A DNA stretch of 64,000 nt from Xenophilus arseniciresistens. GTDB taxonomy: Bacteria > Pseudomonadota > Gammaproteobacteria > Burkholderiales > Burkholderiaceae_C. The first letter of the stretch is position 1. Every line of letters begins with the position of its first letter. Under the pieces are notes generated by a model that ran no database searches, was not told where the DNA came from, and saw nothing but the letters and a program-made list of their open reading frames with translations. The stretch covers positions 1 through 64,000 of the forward strand of contig NZ_JAQIPB010000013.1 in the NCBI RefSeq assembly GCF_028023875.1, in the 5' to 3' direction. Below are positions 18,871 to 27,428 of this stretch, in pieces. Both the position numbers and the translations under genes were made by a program.

Positions 18871-19569
18871 ATGTCGCCTGCAACGATGAACGAATCGCCC
18901 GCCCAGGTGCTGGAGACGCTGACCAGCGAGCGTCACAGCTGCCGTGCCTTCCTGCCGCAGCCCGTTGACCGCGCCACCCTTGAATCCGTGCTGCGCATGG
19001 CCCAGCGGGCTGCCTCGTGGTGCAACTCGCAGGCCTGGCAGGTCAGCGTGCTCTCCGGCGCAGCGACCGAGCGGCTGCGCGAAAAGCTGGTGGCGGCCGC
19101 GCGCGCGGGGGAAGGCGGCGCCACCGACTTCCCCTTCCCGCACGACTACCAGGGCGTGTACCTGGAGCGGCGCCGCGACTGCGGGTTCCGCCTGTACGGC
19201 GCCGTGGGCGTGGAGCGGGGCGACCGCGGGGGCTATGCGCAGCAGACGCTGGAGAACTTCCGGCTCTTCGGCGCGCCGCATGTCGCCATCCTGACGAGCG
19301 ACGCGGGCCTGGGCGTGTACGGCGCCGTGGACGTCGGCGGCTATGTCCAGCTGGTGCTGCTGGCCATGCAGGCCCACGGCATTGCCGCGATCCCGCAGGC
19401 CGCGCTGGCTCACCACGGCGCGCTGATCAAACGCGAACTCGGCATCGGGCCGGACCGGCTGATGGTCTGCGGCATCTCCTTCGGCTATGAGGACACCGCG
19501 CACCCCGCCAACGGCTTTCGCACGCCGCGCGCGCCGCTGGCGCAGGCGGTGCAGTTCGTGGACGCCTGA
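18871..19569 (+). CDS. Nitroreductase family FMN protein
   Basis: A 232-residue flavoprotein. TSERHSCRAFLPQPVDR is the N-terminal FMN-phosphate motif. QRAASWCNSQAWQVSVLSG follows, then DVGGYVQLVLLAMQAHGIAA and the C-terminal MVCGISFGYEDTAHPANGFRT. Members reduce nitro groups, quinones or activated C=C bonds with NAD(P)H. It heads a plus-strand operon with a thiolase-fold/DUF35 pair and a Bug protein. Starts at 18871 and 18886 are both possible and neither has a strong ribosome site. The predicted transcript start lies about 20 bases upstream, so the leader is short. Confidence 0.82.
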   Translation: MSPATMNESPAQVLETLTSERHSCRAFLPQPVDRATLESVLRMAQRAASWCNSQAWQVSVLSGAATERLREKLVAAARAGEGGATDFPFPHDYQGVYLERRRDCGFRLYGAVGVERGDRGGYAQQTLENFRLFGAPHVAILTSDAGLGVYGAVDVGGYVQLVLLAMQAHGIAAIPQAALAHHGALIKRELGIGPDRLMVCGISFGYEDTAHPANGFRTPRAPLAQAVQFVDA

Positions 19570-19582
19570 GGCACGGGCGCGC

Positions 19583-20764
19583 ATGAAGACGCTTGCCGAC
19601 CGCAGCATTGCGATCGTGGGCTATGCCGAGACGCCCCTGGTGCGCAGGAGCGGCCGCACCGCGCTGTCGCTGGCCGGCCAGGCCGTGGACGCCTTGCTGG
19701 CGCAGACCGGCATCGAGCGCGCGCGCATCGACGGCTTCGCCACCACCCTGGCCATGAGCGAAGGCGGCAATCCCTTCTTCAGCAACCTGCTGGCCGAAGG
19801 GTTGGGCCTGTCGCTGAGCTGGTGCCAGGCCACCGAGATCGGCGGCGCATCCGCGGGCGGCAACATCGCGCGTGCGGCGGCGGCCATCCAGGCCGGGCTG
19901 TGCGACATCGTTCTGTGTCTGGCTGCAGACGCCGTGTCCACCATCGACCGCTCGGCACAATCGGGCCACCGCACCGAATACTGCGATCCGGCAGGCTATG
20001 CCGGGCCGCTGTCCGCCTTCGCGCTGCTGTCGAACCTGTACGACCAGCGCCATGGCCTGCCTCACGAGGCGCTGGCCAGGCTGGCCGTCACCCAGCGCGA
20101 GGGCGCATTGCTCAACGAGAACGCCTGTGAGGTCTTGCGCAAGCCGCTGACGACGCGCGACTACCTCGAGTCCAGGCTGGTCTCCGACCCGCTGCGCATT
20201 CTGGATTGCGTGATGCGCTGCGATGGCGCCAGCGCCGTGCTGGTGATGTCCACCCGGCGCGCGCGCGAGCTGGGCTTCCAGAAGCTCGTGCACCCCGTCT
20301 CCTATGCCGAGCGCATCAACTTCGATCCTGCCGAAACCAGCGGCGACATGCTCAAGACCGGCTTCACCGACGTCGGCCCCCGCGCTTTCGGCGCGGTGGG
20401 GTGGAAGCCGGCCGACGTGAAGATGCTGCACTGGTACGACGACTTCCTGATCGCGCTGATCCTGCAGCTGGAGCAGACGGGCTTTTGCGGCCCGGGCGAG
20501 GGCGGTGACTTCGTGATGGCGCACGACATGCGCTGGAGCGGCGAGCTGCCGCTGAACACCGGCGGAGGACAGATCTCGGCCGGCCAGCCCGGCCTGGCCG
20601 GCGGCGGCGTCAACCTCGTGGAGTGCCTGCGCCAGATGTTCGGCGATGCGGGCGCGCGCCAGGTGCGCGATGCCGGCAACGCCATGCTCACCGGCATCGG
20701 CGTGATCCAGTACGCCCGCACCTGGGGCACGAGCAGCGTGATGCTGCTGGAGCGCAGCCAATGA
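19583..20764 (+). CDS. Thiolase-fold lipid-transfer-like protein lacking the nucleophilic Cys
   Basis: A 393-residue SCP-x/Ltp-type thiolase-superfamily protein beginning MKTLADRSIAIVGYAETPLV. At the place of the thiolase CxSG nucleophile it reads GGASAGGN (about 87-94). The C-terminal GGGQISAGQPGLAGGGVNLV loop is conserved. Such Cys-less proteins pair with DUF35 partners; in steroid side-chain degradation the Ltp2-ChsH2 pair is a retro-aldolase that splits a hydroxyacyl-CoA. The DUF35 gene follows with an ATGA overlap, so a complex is likely. Aldolase activity is inferred from family knowledge and gene order. Confidence 0.82.
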   Translation: MKTLADRSIAIVGYAETPLVRRSGRTALSLAGQAVDALLAQTGIERARIDGFATTLAMSEGGNPFFSNLLAEGLGLSLSWCQATEIGGASAGGNIARAAAAIQAGLCDIVLCLAADAVSTIDRSAQSGHRTEYCDPAGYAGPLSAFALLSNLYDQRHGLPHEALARLAVTQREGALLNENACEVLRKPLTTRDYLESRLVSDPLRILDCVMRCDGASAVLVMSTRRARELGFQKLVHPVSYAERINFDPAETSGDMLKTGFTDVGPRAFGAVGWKPADVKMLHWYDDFLIALILQLEQTGFCGPGEGGDFVMAHDMRWSGELPLNTGGGQISAGQPGLAGGGVNLVECLRQMFGDAGARQVRDAGNAMLTGIGVIQYARTWGTSSVMLLERSQ

Positions 20765-21153
20765 GCCGCAACCACAGCGCGCCCCGGCCCGATGTGGGCG
20801 CTCCTTTCGTCGAAGGCCTCCGGCAGGGCCGTCTGATGCTGCAGTTCGACCGCAGCAACGGACGTGCGCAGTTCTATCCGCGGCCGCAGAGCCTGTACGG
20901 CGAGGCCGGCGTGACATGGCGCGAGGCCAGCGGCCGCGCCATGCTCTTCGCGATGACGCTCAGCCGCGTGGCCCCTCCGCATCTTGCCGACGCACTGCCC
21001 TATGTGCTGGCGCTCGTGCAACTGGACGAAGGCCCACGGCTGCTGGCGCGCATCGATGCGCCACCCGGGCAGCTCGCCATCGGCCAGCGGCTGGTGGTGG
21101 ACTGGCGGCATCCCGATTCAGGCACCTTCCCGGTGTTCAAGCCGGCCGATTGA
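20761..21153 (+). CDS. DUF35 OB-fold protein without zinc-ribbon cysteines
   Basis: A 130-residue partner of the preceding thiolase-fold protein. It has the helix FVEGLRQGRLMLQFDRSNGR, then FYPRPQSLYGE, and an OB-fold half (MLFAMTLSRVAPP, YVLALVQLDEGPRLLARID). In typical DUF35 proteins the N-terminal part is a rubredoxin-like CxxCG...CxxC zinc ribbon; here those positions read DRSNG and QSLYG, so zinc binding is lost. The two other copies in the window keep all four cysteines. It acts presumably as the CoA-ester-binding subunit of the aldolase-like complex. Confidence 0.78.
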   Translation: MSRNHSAPRPDVGAPFVEGLRQGRLMLQFDRSNGRAQFYPRPQSLYGEAGVTWREASGRAMLFAMTLSRVAPPHLADALPYVLALVQLDEGPRLLARIDAPPGQLAIGQRLVVDWRHPDSGTFPVFKPAD

Positions 21154-21208
21154 AGCAGCGCCGTGCGGCGCACGGCGATCCCCATTTCCAAAGAAAAGGA
21201 GACAACCC

Positions 21209-22183
21209 ATGATGTTCCGACGCCAATGGCTGGCCCTGTCCGCCCTCGCGCTCTGTGCGCTGGTGCCCTGCGCGGCGCAGGCCGACACCTTTCCCAGCCG
21301 TCCGATCAAGATCGTCGTGCCCTTCGCGGCCGGCGGCACCGGCGACGTGCTGATCCGTTCGCTTCAGGAGCCGATGCAGCGGCACCTGGGCCAGCCCATC
21401 GTGGTGGAGAACCGGCTGGGCGCCAGCGGCTCCATGGGCACGGTCTTCGTCAGGAACGCGCCGGCCGACGGTTACACGCTGCTGCAGGTGGGCAACTCCA
21501 CCGTCACCACGCCCATGCTGCAGAAGTCGGCCAACTACGATTCGCAGAAGGATCTGGCGGCGGTGGGCCTGATCGCCACAACCCCGATGGTGTTCCTGGT
21601 CAATCCGGTGGTGCCCGCCACCGACCTGCGCCAGCTCATCGACCATGCGCGCGCGAATCCGGGCAAGCTGGAGTTCTCCTCGGCGGGCCGCGGCTCGCTG
21701 GCGCACCTGGCCACCGAGTCCTTCAACCAGGCCGCCGGCCTGAAGATGGTGTTCGTGCCCTACCAGGGCGCGGCGCAGGCGGTCAATGCCGTGCTGGCCG
21801 GCGAGGTGAAGGTGGCGCTGACCACGCCCTCGGATGCGATCAACGCCTTCGTCAGTGCCGGACGGCTGCGCATGCTGGCGGTTTCGAGCGAGAAGCGCAG
21901 CCCGCTGCTGCCGGACGTGCCGGCCATTTCGGAGACGCTGCCGAACTTCTCGATCAACGCCTTCTTCGGCATCTCGGCCCCCGCGGGCACGCCCGCACCA
22001 GTGGTCGCCCGGCTCAATGACGCGCTAAACAAGTCGCTGGCCGAGCCCGCCATGCAGGCCAAGCTCAAGGCCCTGGGCATGTTCCCGCGGCCGGCCAACG
22101 CCGACAGCTTCGCGCAGATGATGAAGCGTGACCATGCGCTGTGGACAAGCGTGATCACCAAGGCCGGCATCGAGGCCGAATGA
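21209..22183 (+). CDS. Bug-family (TctC) solute-binding protein
   Basis: A 324-residue secreted protein with signal MMFRRQWLALSALALCALVP cut near CAAQADT. The mature start is FPSRPIKIVVPFAAGGTGDV, followed by NAPADGYTLLQVGNS and RSPLLPDVPAISETLPNFS. AAAGGAG lies upstream of the ATG pair at 21209-21214. It is in the same operon as the thiolase-fold/DUF35 pair and an NTF2-fold gene, whose start overlaps its stop. Its sequence is closest in pattern to the Bug protein at 13179, judged by the RSPLLPDVP block. Confidence 0.9.
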   Translation: MMFRRQWLALSALALCALVPCAAQADTFPSRPIKIVVPFAAGGTGDVLIRSLQEPMQRHLGQPIVVENRLGASGSMGTVFVRNAPADGYTLLQVGNSTVTTPMLQKSANYDSQKDLAAVGLIATTPMVFLVNPVVPATDLRQLIDHARANPGKLEFSSAGRGSLAHLATESFNQAAGLKMVFVPYQGAAQAVNAVLAGEVKVALTTPSDAINAFVSAGRLRMLAVSSEKRSPLLPDVPAISETLPNFSINAFFGISAPAGTPAPVVARLNDALNKSLAEPAMQAKLKALGMFPRPANADSFAQMMKRDHALWTSVITKAGIEAE

Positions 22184-22839
22184 GCATGAGCGCCGCCCGG
22201 CCGCCCGAAGGCGCCCGCACCGCAGCGGGCCAGCGCGAAGGCGCCCCCGTGAGCAGCCGCCTCGACGACTACTCGCCCGAGCGCCTGGCCGACCGCATGC
22301 AGATCCAGGACTGCATGTACCGCTGGTGCCGCGCCGTGGACCGCCTGGACTTCAGCGGCATCCGCGATGTGTTCCACGCCGACGCGATGGACATGCACGG
22401 TGCCTACGACGGGCCGGTGGACGGCCTGGTCGACTGGATTCGCCAGCGCCATGCGGCGATCCCCTTCTCGATGCATGCGGTGAGCAACCTGCTGATCGAG
22501 TTCGCGGGGCCCGACCTGGCGTTGGTGGAGACCTATGTGCGCACCACCCAGCGCTACCCGGCGCAGGCCCGCGCCGCGCTCGACCAGCTGGCCGGGGGCA
22601 AGGCGGGGGCCGGCGACGGGGGCATGGACCTGATGACCTGCTCTCGCTACGTGGACCGTTTCGAGCGGCGCGAGGACCGGCGCTGGAAGATCGCGCACCG
22701 CACGCTGGTGGCGGACTGGAAGCAGTTCGTGCCCGTGCCCGAGGGCCAGCCCACGCCGCCCGCATCGCAGCAGACCGGCCGTCGCGACGCCGACGACTTC
22801 ATCTTCCAGCAACGCCGTGCCTTGGGGATCGAGCCATGA
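22180..22839 (+). CDS. SnoaL-like/NTF2-fold protein
   Basis: A 219-residue protein. An N-terminal helix pair LADRMQIQDCMYRWCRAVDR leads into the cone-shaped NTF2 fold (DFSGIRDVFHADAMDMHGAY, HAVSNLLIEFAG, and a closing strand RRWKIAHRTLVADWKQF). This is the pattern of SnoaL_4-type proteins found with ring-hydroxylating dioxygenases, steroid isomerases and dehydratases. A Y/D/H pocket is present but specific catalysis is not assignable. ATGA overlaps on both ends couple it to two Bug genes. Confidence 0.75.
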   Translation: MSMSAARPPEGARTAAGQREGAPVSSRLDDYSPERLADRMQIQDCMYRWCRAVDRLDFSGIRDVFHADAMDMHGAYDGPVDGLVDWIRQRHAAIPFSMHAVSNLLIEFAGPDLALVETYVRTTQRYPAQARAALDQLAGGKAGAGDGGMDLMTCSRYVDRFERREDRRWKIAHRTLVADWKQFVPVPEGQPTPPASQQTGRRDADDFIFQQRRALGIEP

Positions 22840-23807
22840 ACAGACAGCACTTCCTGCGCCTGACGGTGGGCGCCCTGGCGGCAGGTGCCGCCTGGCCCGC
22901 GCTGGCCGCCTATCCGGACAAGCCCATCGTGCTGGTGGTGCCCTATCCGCCGGGCGGCATGGGCACCACCTTCGGCAACATCGTCAGTGAGGCGCTCTCG
23001 CCCGGGCTGGGCCAGCGCATCGTGGTGGACTACAAGCCTGGCGCCAACGGTGCGCTGGGCGCGGGCCAGGTGGCCAAGGCCCATCCCGATGGCTACACCT
23101 TGCTGATGGCCGTCAACAGCACCATGGCCATCAATCCGCACCTGTATTCGAAGCTGGCTTTCGATCCGCTGCGGGACTTCAGCCCCGTGTCCATGATCTT
23201 CACCAACGCCAACGTGCTGGTGGTCAATGCGGCCAGCCCGGTGCGATCGGTCAAGGCGCTGATCGCCCATGCCAGGGCCAACCCCGGCAAGGTGAACTAT
23301 GGCTCGGCCGGCAACGGCTCCACCCCACACCTGTCGGGCGAGATGTTCCGCCAGCTCACGGGCTCGCCGGTGGTGCACGTGCCCTATCGCGGCAGCGGCC
23401 CGGCCATCGTCGATCTGCTGGCGGGCCAGCTCGACTTCCTGTTCGTCGACACCTCCGTGCTGCCGCAGGTGCGTGCAGGCAAGCTGCGGGCTTTGGCCGT
23501 CACCGGGCCGAAGCGCCTGGGCGCGGCGCCCGAGCTGCCCACGATGGAGGAGGAAGGCGTGAAGGGCTTCGTGGTCGACACCTGGTACAGCATCTGCGCC
23601 CCGGCCGGCACCCCGCCCGAGGCCGTGCGGCGGCTCAACGAGGAGATCGCGAAGATGCTGGCCGACCCCGCGGTGCGCCGGCGCATGCGCGACATCGGCG
23701 TTGACCCGGCCGAGGACACCAGCGCGGCCTACCTGCAGCGCACCATCCAGGCCGACAGCGCGCGCTGGAAGAAGTTCATCCAGTCGACCGACATCCGGCT
23801 GGATTGA
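22836..23807 (+). CDS. Bug-family (TctC) solute-binding protein
   Basis: A 323-residue secreted protein with signal MNRQHFLRLTVGALAAGAAW ending near ALAA. It is followed by YPDKPIVLVVPYPPGGMGTT, AHPDGYTLLMAVNSTMAINP and VPYRGSGPAIVDLLAGQLDF. It is the second Bug gene of one operon (after 21209-22183), separated only by the NTF2-fold gene, and translation is coupled by an ATGA overlap. Two different binding proteins in one operon suggest two related ligands or sensing as well as transport. No TctAB genes are near. Confidence 0.9.
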   Translation: MNRQHFLRLTVGALAAGAAWPALAAYPDKPIVLVVPYPPGGMGTTFGNIVSEALSPGLGQRIVVDYKPGANGALGAGQVAKAHPDGYTLLMAVNSTMAINPHLYSKLAFDPLRDFSPVSMIFTNANVLVVNAASPVRSVKALIAHARANPGKVNYGSAGNGSTPHLSGEMFRQLTGSPVVHVPYRGSGPAIVDLLAGQLDFLFVDTSVLPQVRAGKLRALAVTGPKRLGAAPELPTMEEEGVKGFVVDTWYSICAPAGTPPEAVRRLNEEIAKMLADPAVRRRMRDIGVDPAEDTSAAYLQRTIQADSARWKKFIQSTDIRLD

Positions 23808-23835
23808 GCCGCCGCCGCTTCGGCGCGCATTCAGT

Positions 23836-26391
23836 TCAGATCACGCCGTCGCGCGCCAGGGTCTGGATCTGGGCGCTGCCATAGCCCAGCAGCTCGCCGA
23901 GCACGTATTCGTTGTCCTCGCCGTACAGCGGCGCCCCGCGCTGCGGCAGGCCGCCCACATGGCTGGGCGTCTTCGACAGCCGCGCCGGCAGCTCGGTGAT
24001 CGGCCAGGTGCCGATGCGCGCCGCCGTCACCTCGGTCAGCCATTGCTGCTGGGCCAGCTGGGGATCGTGTTCGCAGCGGTCCTCGGCCTTCTGGCACACG
24101 CCGGCCGCCACGCCGTGCGCTTGAAGCAGCGCCATGCAGGCGTAGCGCTCCTGGGTGCTTGTCCAGGCCTGCACGGCTTCGTCGAGCAGGTCCTGGTGCT
24201 GGATGCGCGAGGCCAGGGTGGCCAGGCGCGGGTCGCGCAGAGCCTCGGGCTCGCCCGCGGCGCGCACGAGTGCATGCCAGTCGGCGTCGTCGAAGCAGGC
24301 AATCGCGATCCAGCGGTCTTCGCCGGCACAGCGGTAGGCGCCGTGCGGGGCGGCAGCCAGGTACGGCGAGCGGTTGCCCGTGCGCGAGAAGGGTTTGCGC
24401 TGCAGCGCCCATTCAAGGCATTGCACGCCGGTGAGCATCAGCCCGGCCTCGCATTGGGAGGCGTCGATCCATTGGCCTTCGCCCGTCCGCTCCCGGTGCA
24501 GCAGGCCCGCCAGAATGGCCTGGGCAAAACCGTAGGCGCCCATCCAGTCCAGATACGAATAGCCCCAGCCGGCCGGCGGCGCGGGCTCGGGCAGGCCGGA
24601 CATTTCGCTCAGGCCCGTGAAGGCCGCGGCGATGGGGCCCACGGTGCGCATGCGGCCGTAGAGGCCGTGCGCGCCCATGCCCGACTGCTGCACATAGATG
24701 AGATCGGGGCGGATCTTTTTCATCGTCTCGTAGCCCAGGCCCCAGCGTTCCATCACGCCGGGCGAAAAGCCCTCGGCCACCACGTCGCAGCGTGCGATCA
24801 GCTGCCGCGCGATCTCCAGCCCGCGCGGGTCGCGGATGTTGAGCGACAGGCCGCGCTTGCCGGCGTTCTTGTGGTTGTAGTGGCCGCCCATGGCCGGATC
24901 GTCGATGCCCGGCAGCGGCCCTGCGGCCTGCCGGCGCGCCTCGCGCCCGCCGACCGGCGCCATCGCGCCCAGGCGGCTGTCCAGGTTGTCCTTCCATTCG
25001 ACCTTGATGCATTCCGCGCCCAGCGCCGTCAGCATGCGCGTGCCGCCGGCCGAGGCCAGGAACCACGAGAAATCAAGAATCCGGACGCCCTGAAGCGCGA
25101 AGGGCCGACCGGCAGCCGAGCGTGCGATCGGCGCGGCGCGCGCGGCCTCGGCACGCCCGGCGGTGGGAGGCGCTGCGGGGCCATCCTGCGGCGAAGGCCT
25201 TTGCTGGCCTGGCGCCGGCGCCGCGCGCTCGGCGATCCAGGCCGTGGTGGAGCCGACCCACTTGCTGCGCGGATAGGGCAGGCCGTCGATCCAGGCGTAG
25301 CTGCCGCGCGCGGCCCAGTGGGGGTCGTCCAGGTTCTCGTGCGGCTTGCGCAGCGGCGCCCACATCAGGCCCTGCGCCTGCGCATCCTGCCAGGGCAGAT
25401 CGCGCAGGCGGAAGCTGCGCACGAAGCGCTGCACCACCTCGAAGACATGGGCCTTGTGCTCGTCGAAGGGGGTGGCGCCGGGCACGTCGCGCCGTTTCGG
25501 GTCGCGCATTGGGTCCGGGCCGCGCAGGTCATAGGCCATGCCGCGGGATGCGAGGAAATCGACCACCTTCTGCTCGTCGGCCGCAGTCACCATCCAGCCC
25601 AGGTTCCAGCGCCCGTCCTTGGTCTGCGCCAGCGGCGTGACAGGGTTGAGCAGCTCGGCAGAGTGGCGACAGGTCTGGCGCTGCTGGGGGGCGGCGCGCA
25701 TCACCCACGACATCAGGTCCATCTCGGTCGAGACCGACACGGCGGTGTGGATCGCGCAGCTCACGTCCTGGCCCTCGCCGGTGCGTGCGCGGTGCATCAA
25801 TGCGGCCAGGATGCCCACCAGTGCCTGCTCGCACGCGATGTGGCTGGCGTGGAAGGCCTGCGGCGCGATCGGCGGCAGGTCGTAGCGGGCCTGAGGATCG
25901 GGGTCGTAGCCGGTGTTCATCATCACCCCGCCCAGGGCGAGGTGGATCAGGTCGCTGCCGCGCAGGTCCTTCCAGGGACCGTCGTCGCCGAAGGGTGTGA
26001 TCCGCGCAGTGACCAGCGAGGGAAATCGCTGGGCGAGCGCGGGCAGCGGCAGGCCCGTCGCGGCTTCGAGTTGCGCGAGGCTGCCGCACAGGAACAGGTC
26101 GGCCTGTGCAAGAAGCGCGAGCAGCGCTTCGCGCGCAGCTGCGTCCGGAACGTCCAGCAGCACGGAGTCCTTGTCGCGGTTGTAGGCCGCGAAGTACAGC
26201 GAACTCCCATCGGCTGCGAAAGGCGGCATGCGGCGCGAGGCCGCACCCGGCAGGGGTTCGACCTTGGTGACTTTCGCGCCCAGGCCGGCGAGCAGCAGGC
26301 CGCAGTACTCGGCCTCGGGTTCGCACAGCTCGAGCACGCGCAGTCCCTGCAACAGGCCTCGATTGAAGGAATGATTGAATGGTTGGACCAT
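23836..26391 (-). CDS. Tandem CaiB/BaiF CoA-transferase fusion protein
   Basis: An 851-residue protein made of two family III CoA-transferase modules. Module 1 starts LQGLRVLELCEPEAEYCGLL (about 15) and runs to about 400. An Ala/Pro-rich linker follows. Module 2 starts LQGVRILDFSWFLASAGGTR (about 440). Module 2 has YSYLDWMGAYGFAQAILAG with the expected catalytic Asp; the same position in module 1 reads Ser (S183 in HASHIACEQA). Module 1 may therefore be structural or regulatory. The ATG lies 7 bases after a TATAAT box, implying a leaderless transcript, and the operator overlaps codons 1-4. It is divergent from the Bug-ligase operon. Confidence 0.85.
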   Translation of the reverse strand: MVQPFNHSFNRGLLQGLRVLELCEPEAEYCGLLLAGLGAKVTKVEPLPGAASRRMPPFAADGSSLYFAAYNRDKDSVLLDVPDAAAREALLALLAQADLFLCGSLAQLEAATGLPLPALAQRFPSLVTARITPFGDDGPWKDLRGSDLIHLALGGVMMNTGYDPDPQARYDLPPIAPQAFHASHIACEQALVGILAALMHRARTGEGQDVSCAIHTAVSVSTEMDLMSWVMRAAPQQRQTCRHSAELLNPVTPLAQTKDGRWNLGWMVTAADEQKVVDFLASRGMAYDLRGPDPMRDPKRRDVPGATPFDEHKAHVFEVVQRFVRSFRLRDLPWQDAQAQGLMWAPLRKPHENLDDPHWAARGSYAWIDGLPYPRSKWVGSTTAWIAERAAPAPGQQRPSPQDGPAAPPTAGRAEAARAAPIARSAAGRPFALQGVRILDFSWFLASAGGTRMLTALGAECIKVEWKDNLDSRLGAMAPVGGREARRQAAGPLPGIDDPAMGGHYNHKNAGKRGLSLNIRDPRGLEIARQLIARCDVVAEGFSPGVMERWGLGYETMKKIRPDLIYVQQSGMGAHGLYGRMRTVGPIAAAFTGLSEMSGLPEPAPPAGWGYSYLDWMGAYGFAQAILAGLLHRERTGEGQWIDASQCEAGLMLTGVQCLEWALQRKPFSRTGNRSPYLAAAPHGAYRCAGEDRWIAIACFDDADWHALVRAAGEPEALRDPRLATLASRIQHQDLLDEAVQAWTSTQERYACMALLQAHGVAAGVCQKAEDRCEHDPQLAQQQWLTEVTAARIGTWPITELPARLSKTPSHVGGLPQRGAPLYGEDNEYVLGELLGYGSAQIQTLARDGVI

Positions 26392-26404
26392 TTGAACTAT
26401 TATA
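26375..26404. promoter_or_regulatory. Divergent promoters around operator TGGTTGGACCA
   Basis: TGGTTGGACCA lies at 26380-26390, preceded by ATTGAA, which gives the extended arm. Plus strand: TTGAAT (26375-26380), a 17-base spacer that contains the operator, and TATTAT (26398-26403) feed the gene at 26454. Minus strand: TATAAT (26404-26399) ends 7 bases before the ATG of the tandem CaiB gene. One bound dimer could control both directions. Confidence 0.6.
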
Positions 26405-26453
26405 GGGTCGCGCGGATGTTTCCGCGTTATTGATAGAGACCAGGAGACCCTTC

Positions 26454-27428
26454 GTGAAGATCGCTCGCCTTCTCGCAGCCGTTGCGCTGCTCGTCACCGC
26501 CATGGGCGCCCACGCCCAGGAGCCCGCTGCCTATCCCTCGCGCGCGGTCACCATCGTGGTGCCCTTCTCTGCGGGCGGCGCCACCGACCTGTCGGCGCGC
26601 ATGATCGCCACGCTGCTGTCCAGGCAGCTTGGCCAGCCCTTCGTGGTCGAGAACCGGGCCGGCGCCGGCGGGATGATCGGCATGGGTGCAGTCGCACGCG
26701 CCCAGGCCGACGGCTACACCCTGGGCTGGGGCGGGAACAGCCCCATGAGCGTCACGCCCCACCTGACCAGGAGCCCGCCTTACGACCCGCGCACCGCCTT
26801 TGCGCCGGTGAGCCTGGCGGCGATCTCGTCATGGACGCTCACCTCGCGGCCTGACCTCGCCGCCAAGGACTTCGAGGGGCTGGTGAAGCTCGCCAAGGCC
26901 TCGCCGGGCAAGGTGAGCATTGCGTCTTCGGGCAACGGCAGCGCGCCACATCTGCTGGCGGAAATGCTCAAGCAGTCGGCCGGCATCGACCTGCTGCACG
27001 TGCCGTACAAGGGCGAGATCGACGGCGTCAACGCCCAGCTGGGCCGACAGGTGGACCTGATGTTCACCTCCACCTCGGCCGCCACGCCGCAGCTCAAGGC
27101 CGGCAAGCTCAAGGGCTATGCCGTGACCACGCCCAAACGCGAGAGCGCCCTGCCCGACTACCCGACCATGGCCGAGCTCGGAAAGCCCGAGCTGACCTTC
27201 GAGATCTTCTTTGGCCTGGTGGCGCCGGCGGGCACGCCCAAGGCCGTGGTGGACAGGCTGGCCGCCGCGATGAAGACCGCCGTGGCCGACGCCAACTATC
27301 GCGACACCATGGCGAAGGCCGGTGTCAGCGCCACCGGCAGCTCGCCGGAGGAATTCGCGGCGCTGCTCAAGCGTCACAACGAGCGCTGGCTCGACGTCAT
27401 CAAGCGCAACAACATCTCGATCGAATGA
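26454..27428 (+). CDS. Bug-family (TctC) solute-binding protein
   Basis: A 324-residue secreted protein. GTG at 26454 is chosen because CAGGAG sits at the right distance and it gives a proper signal peptide, MKIARLLAAVALLVTAMGAH, cut near AQEP. The mature part has YPSRAVTIVVPFSAGGATDL, RAQADGYTLGWGGNSPMSV and VPYKGEIDGVNAQLGRQVDL. It is followed with an ATGA overlap by an acyl-CoA synthetase, which links uptake or sensing of an acid with its activation. There is no TctAB partner. Confidence 0.9.
   Translation: MKIARLLAAVALLVTAMGAHAQEPAAYPSRAVTIVVPFSAGGATDLSARMIATLLSRQLGQPFVVENRAGAGGMIGMGAVARAQADGYTLGWGGNSPMSVTPHLTRSPPYDPRTAFAPVSLAAISSWTLTSRPDLAAKDFEGLVKLAKASPGKVSIASSGNGSAPHLLAEMLKQSAGIDLLHVPYKGEIDGVNAQLGRQVDLMFTSTSAATPQLKAGKLKGYAVTTPKRESALPDYPTMAELGKPELTFEIFFGLVAPAGTPKAVVDRLAAAMKTAVADANYRDTMAKAGVSATGSSPEEFAALLKRHNERWLDVIKRNNISIE

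Noticed and set aside
23701-26433. A 910-codon open frame on the plus strand
   Set aside because: It is antisense to the tandem CaiB gene, whose two modules carry clear CoA-transferase motifs. The plus-strand translation is low-complexity and motif-free.
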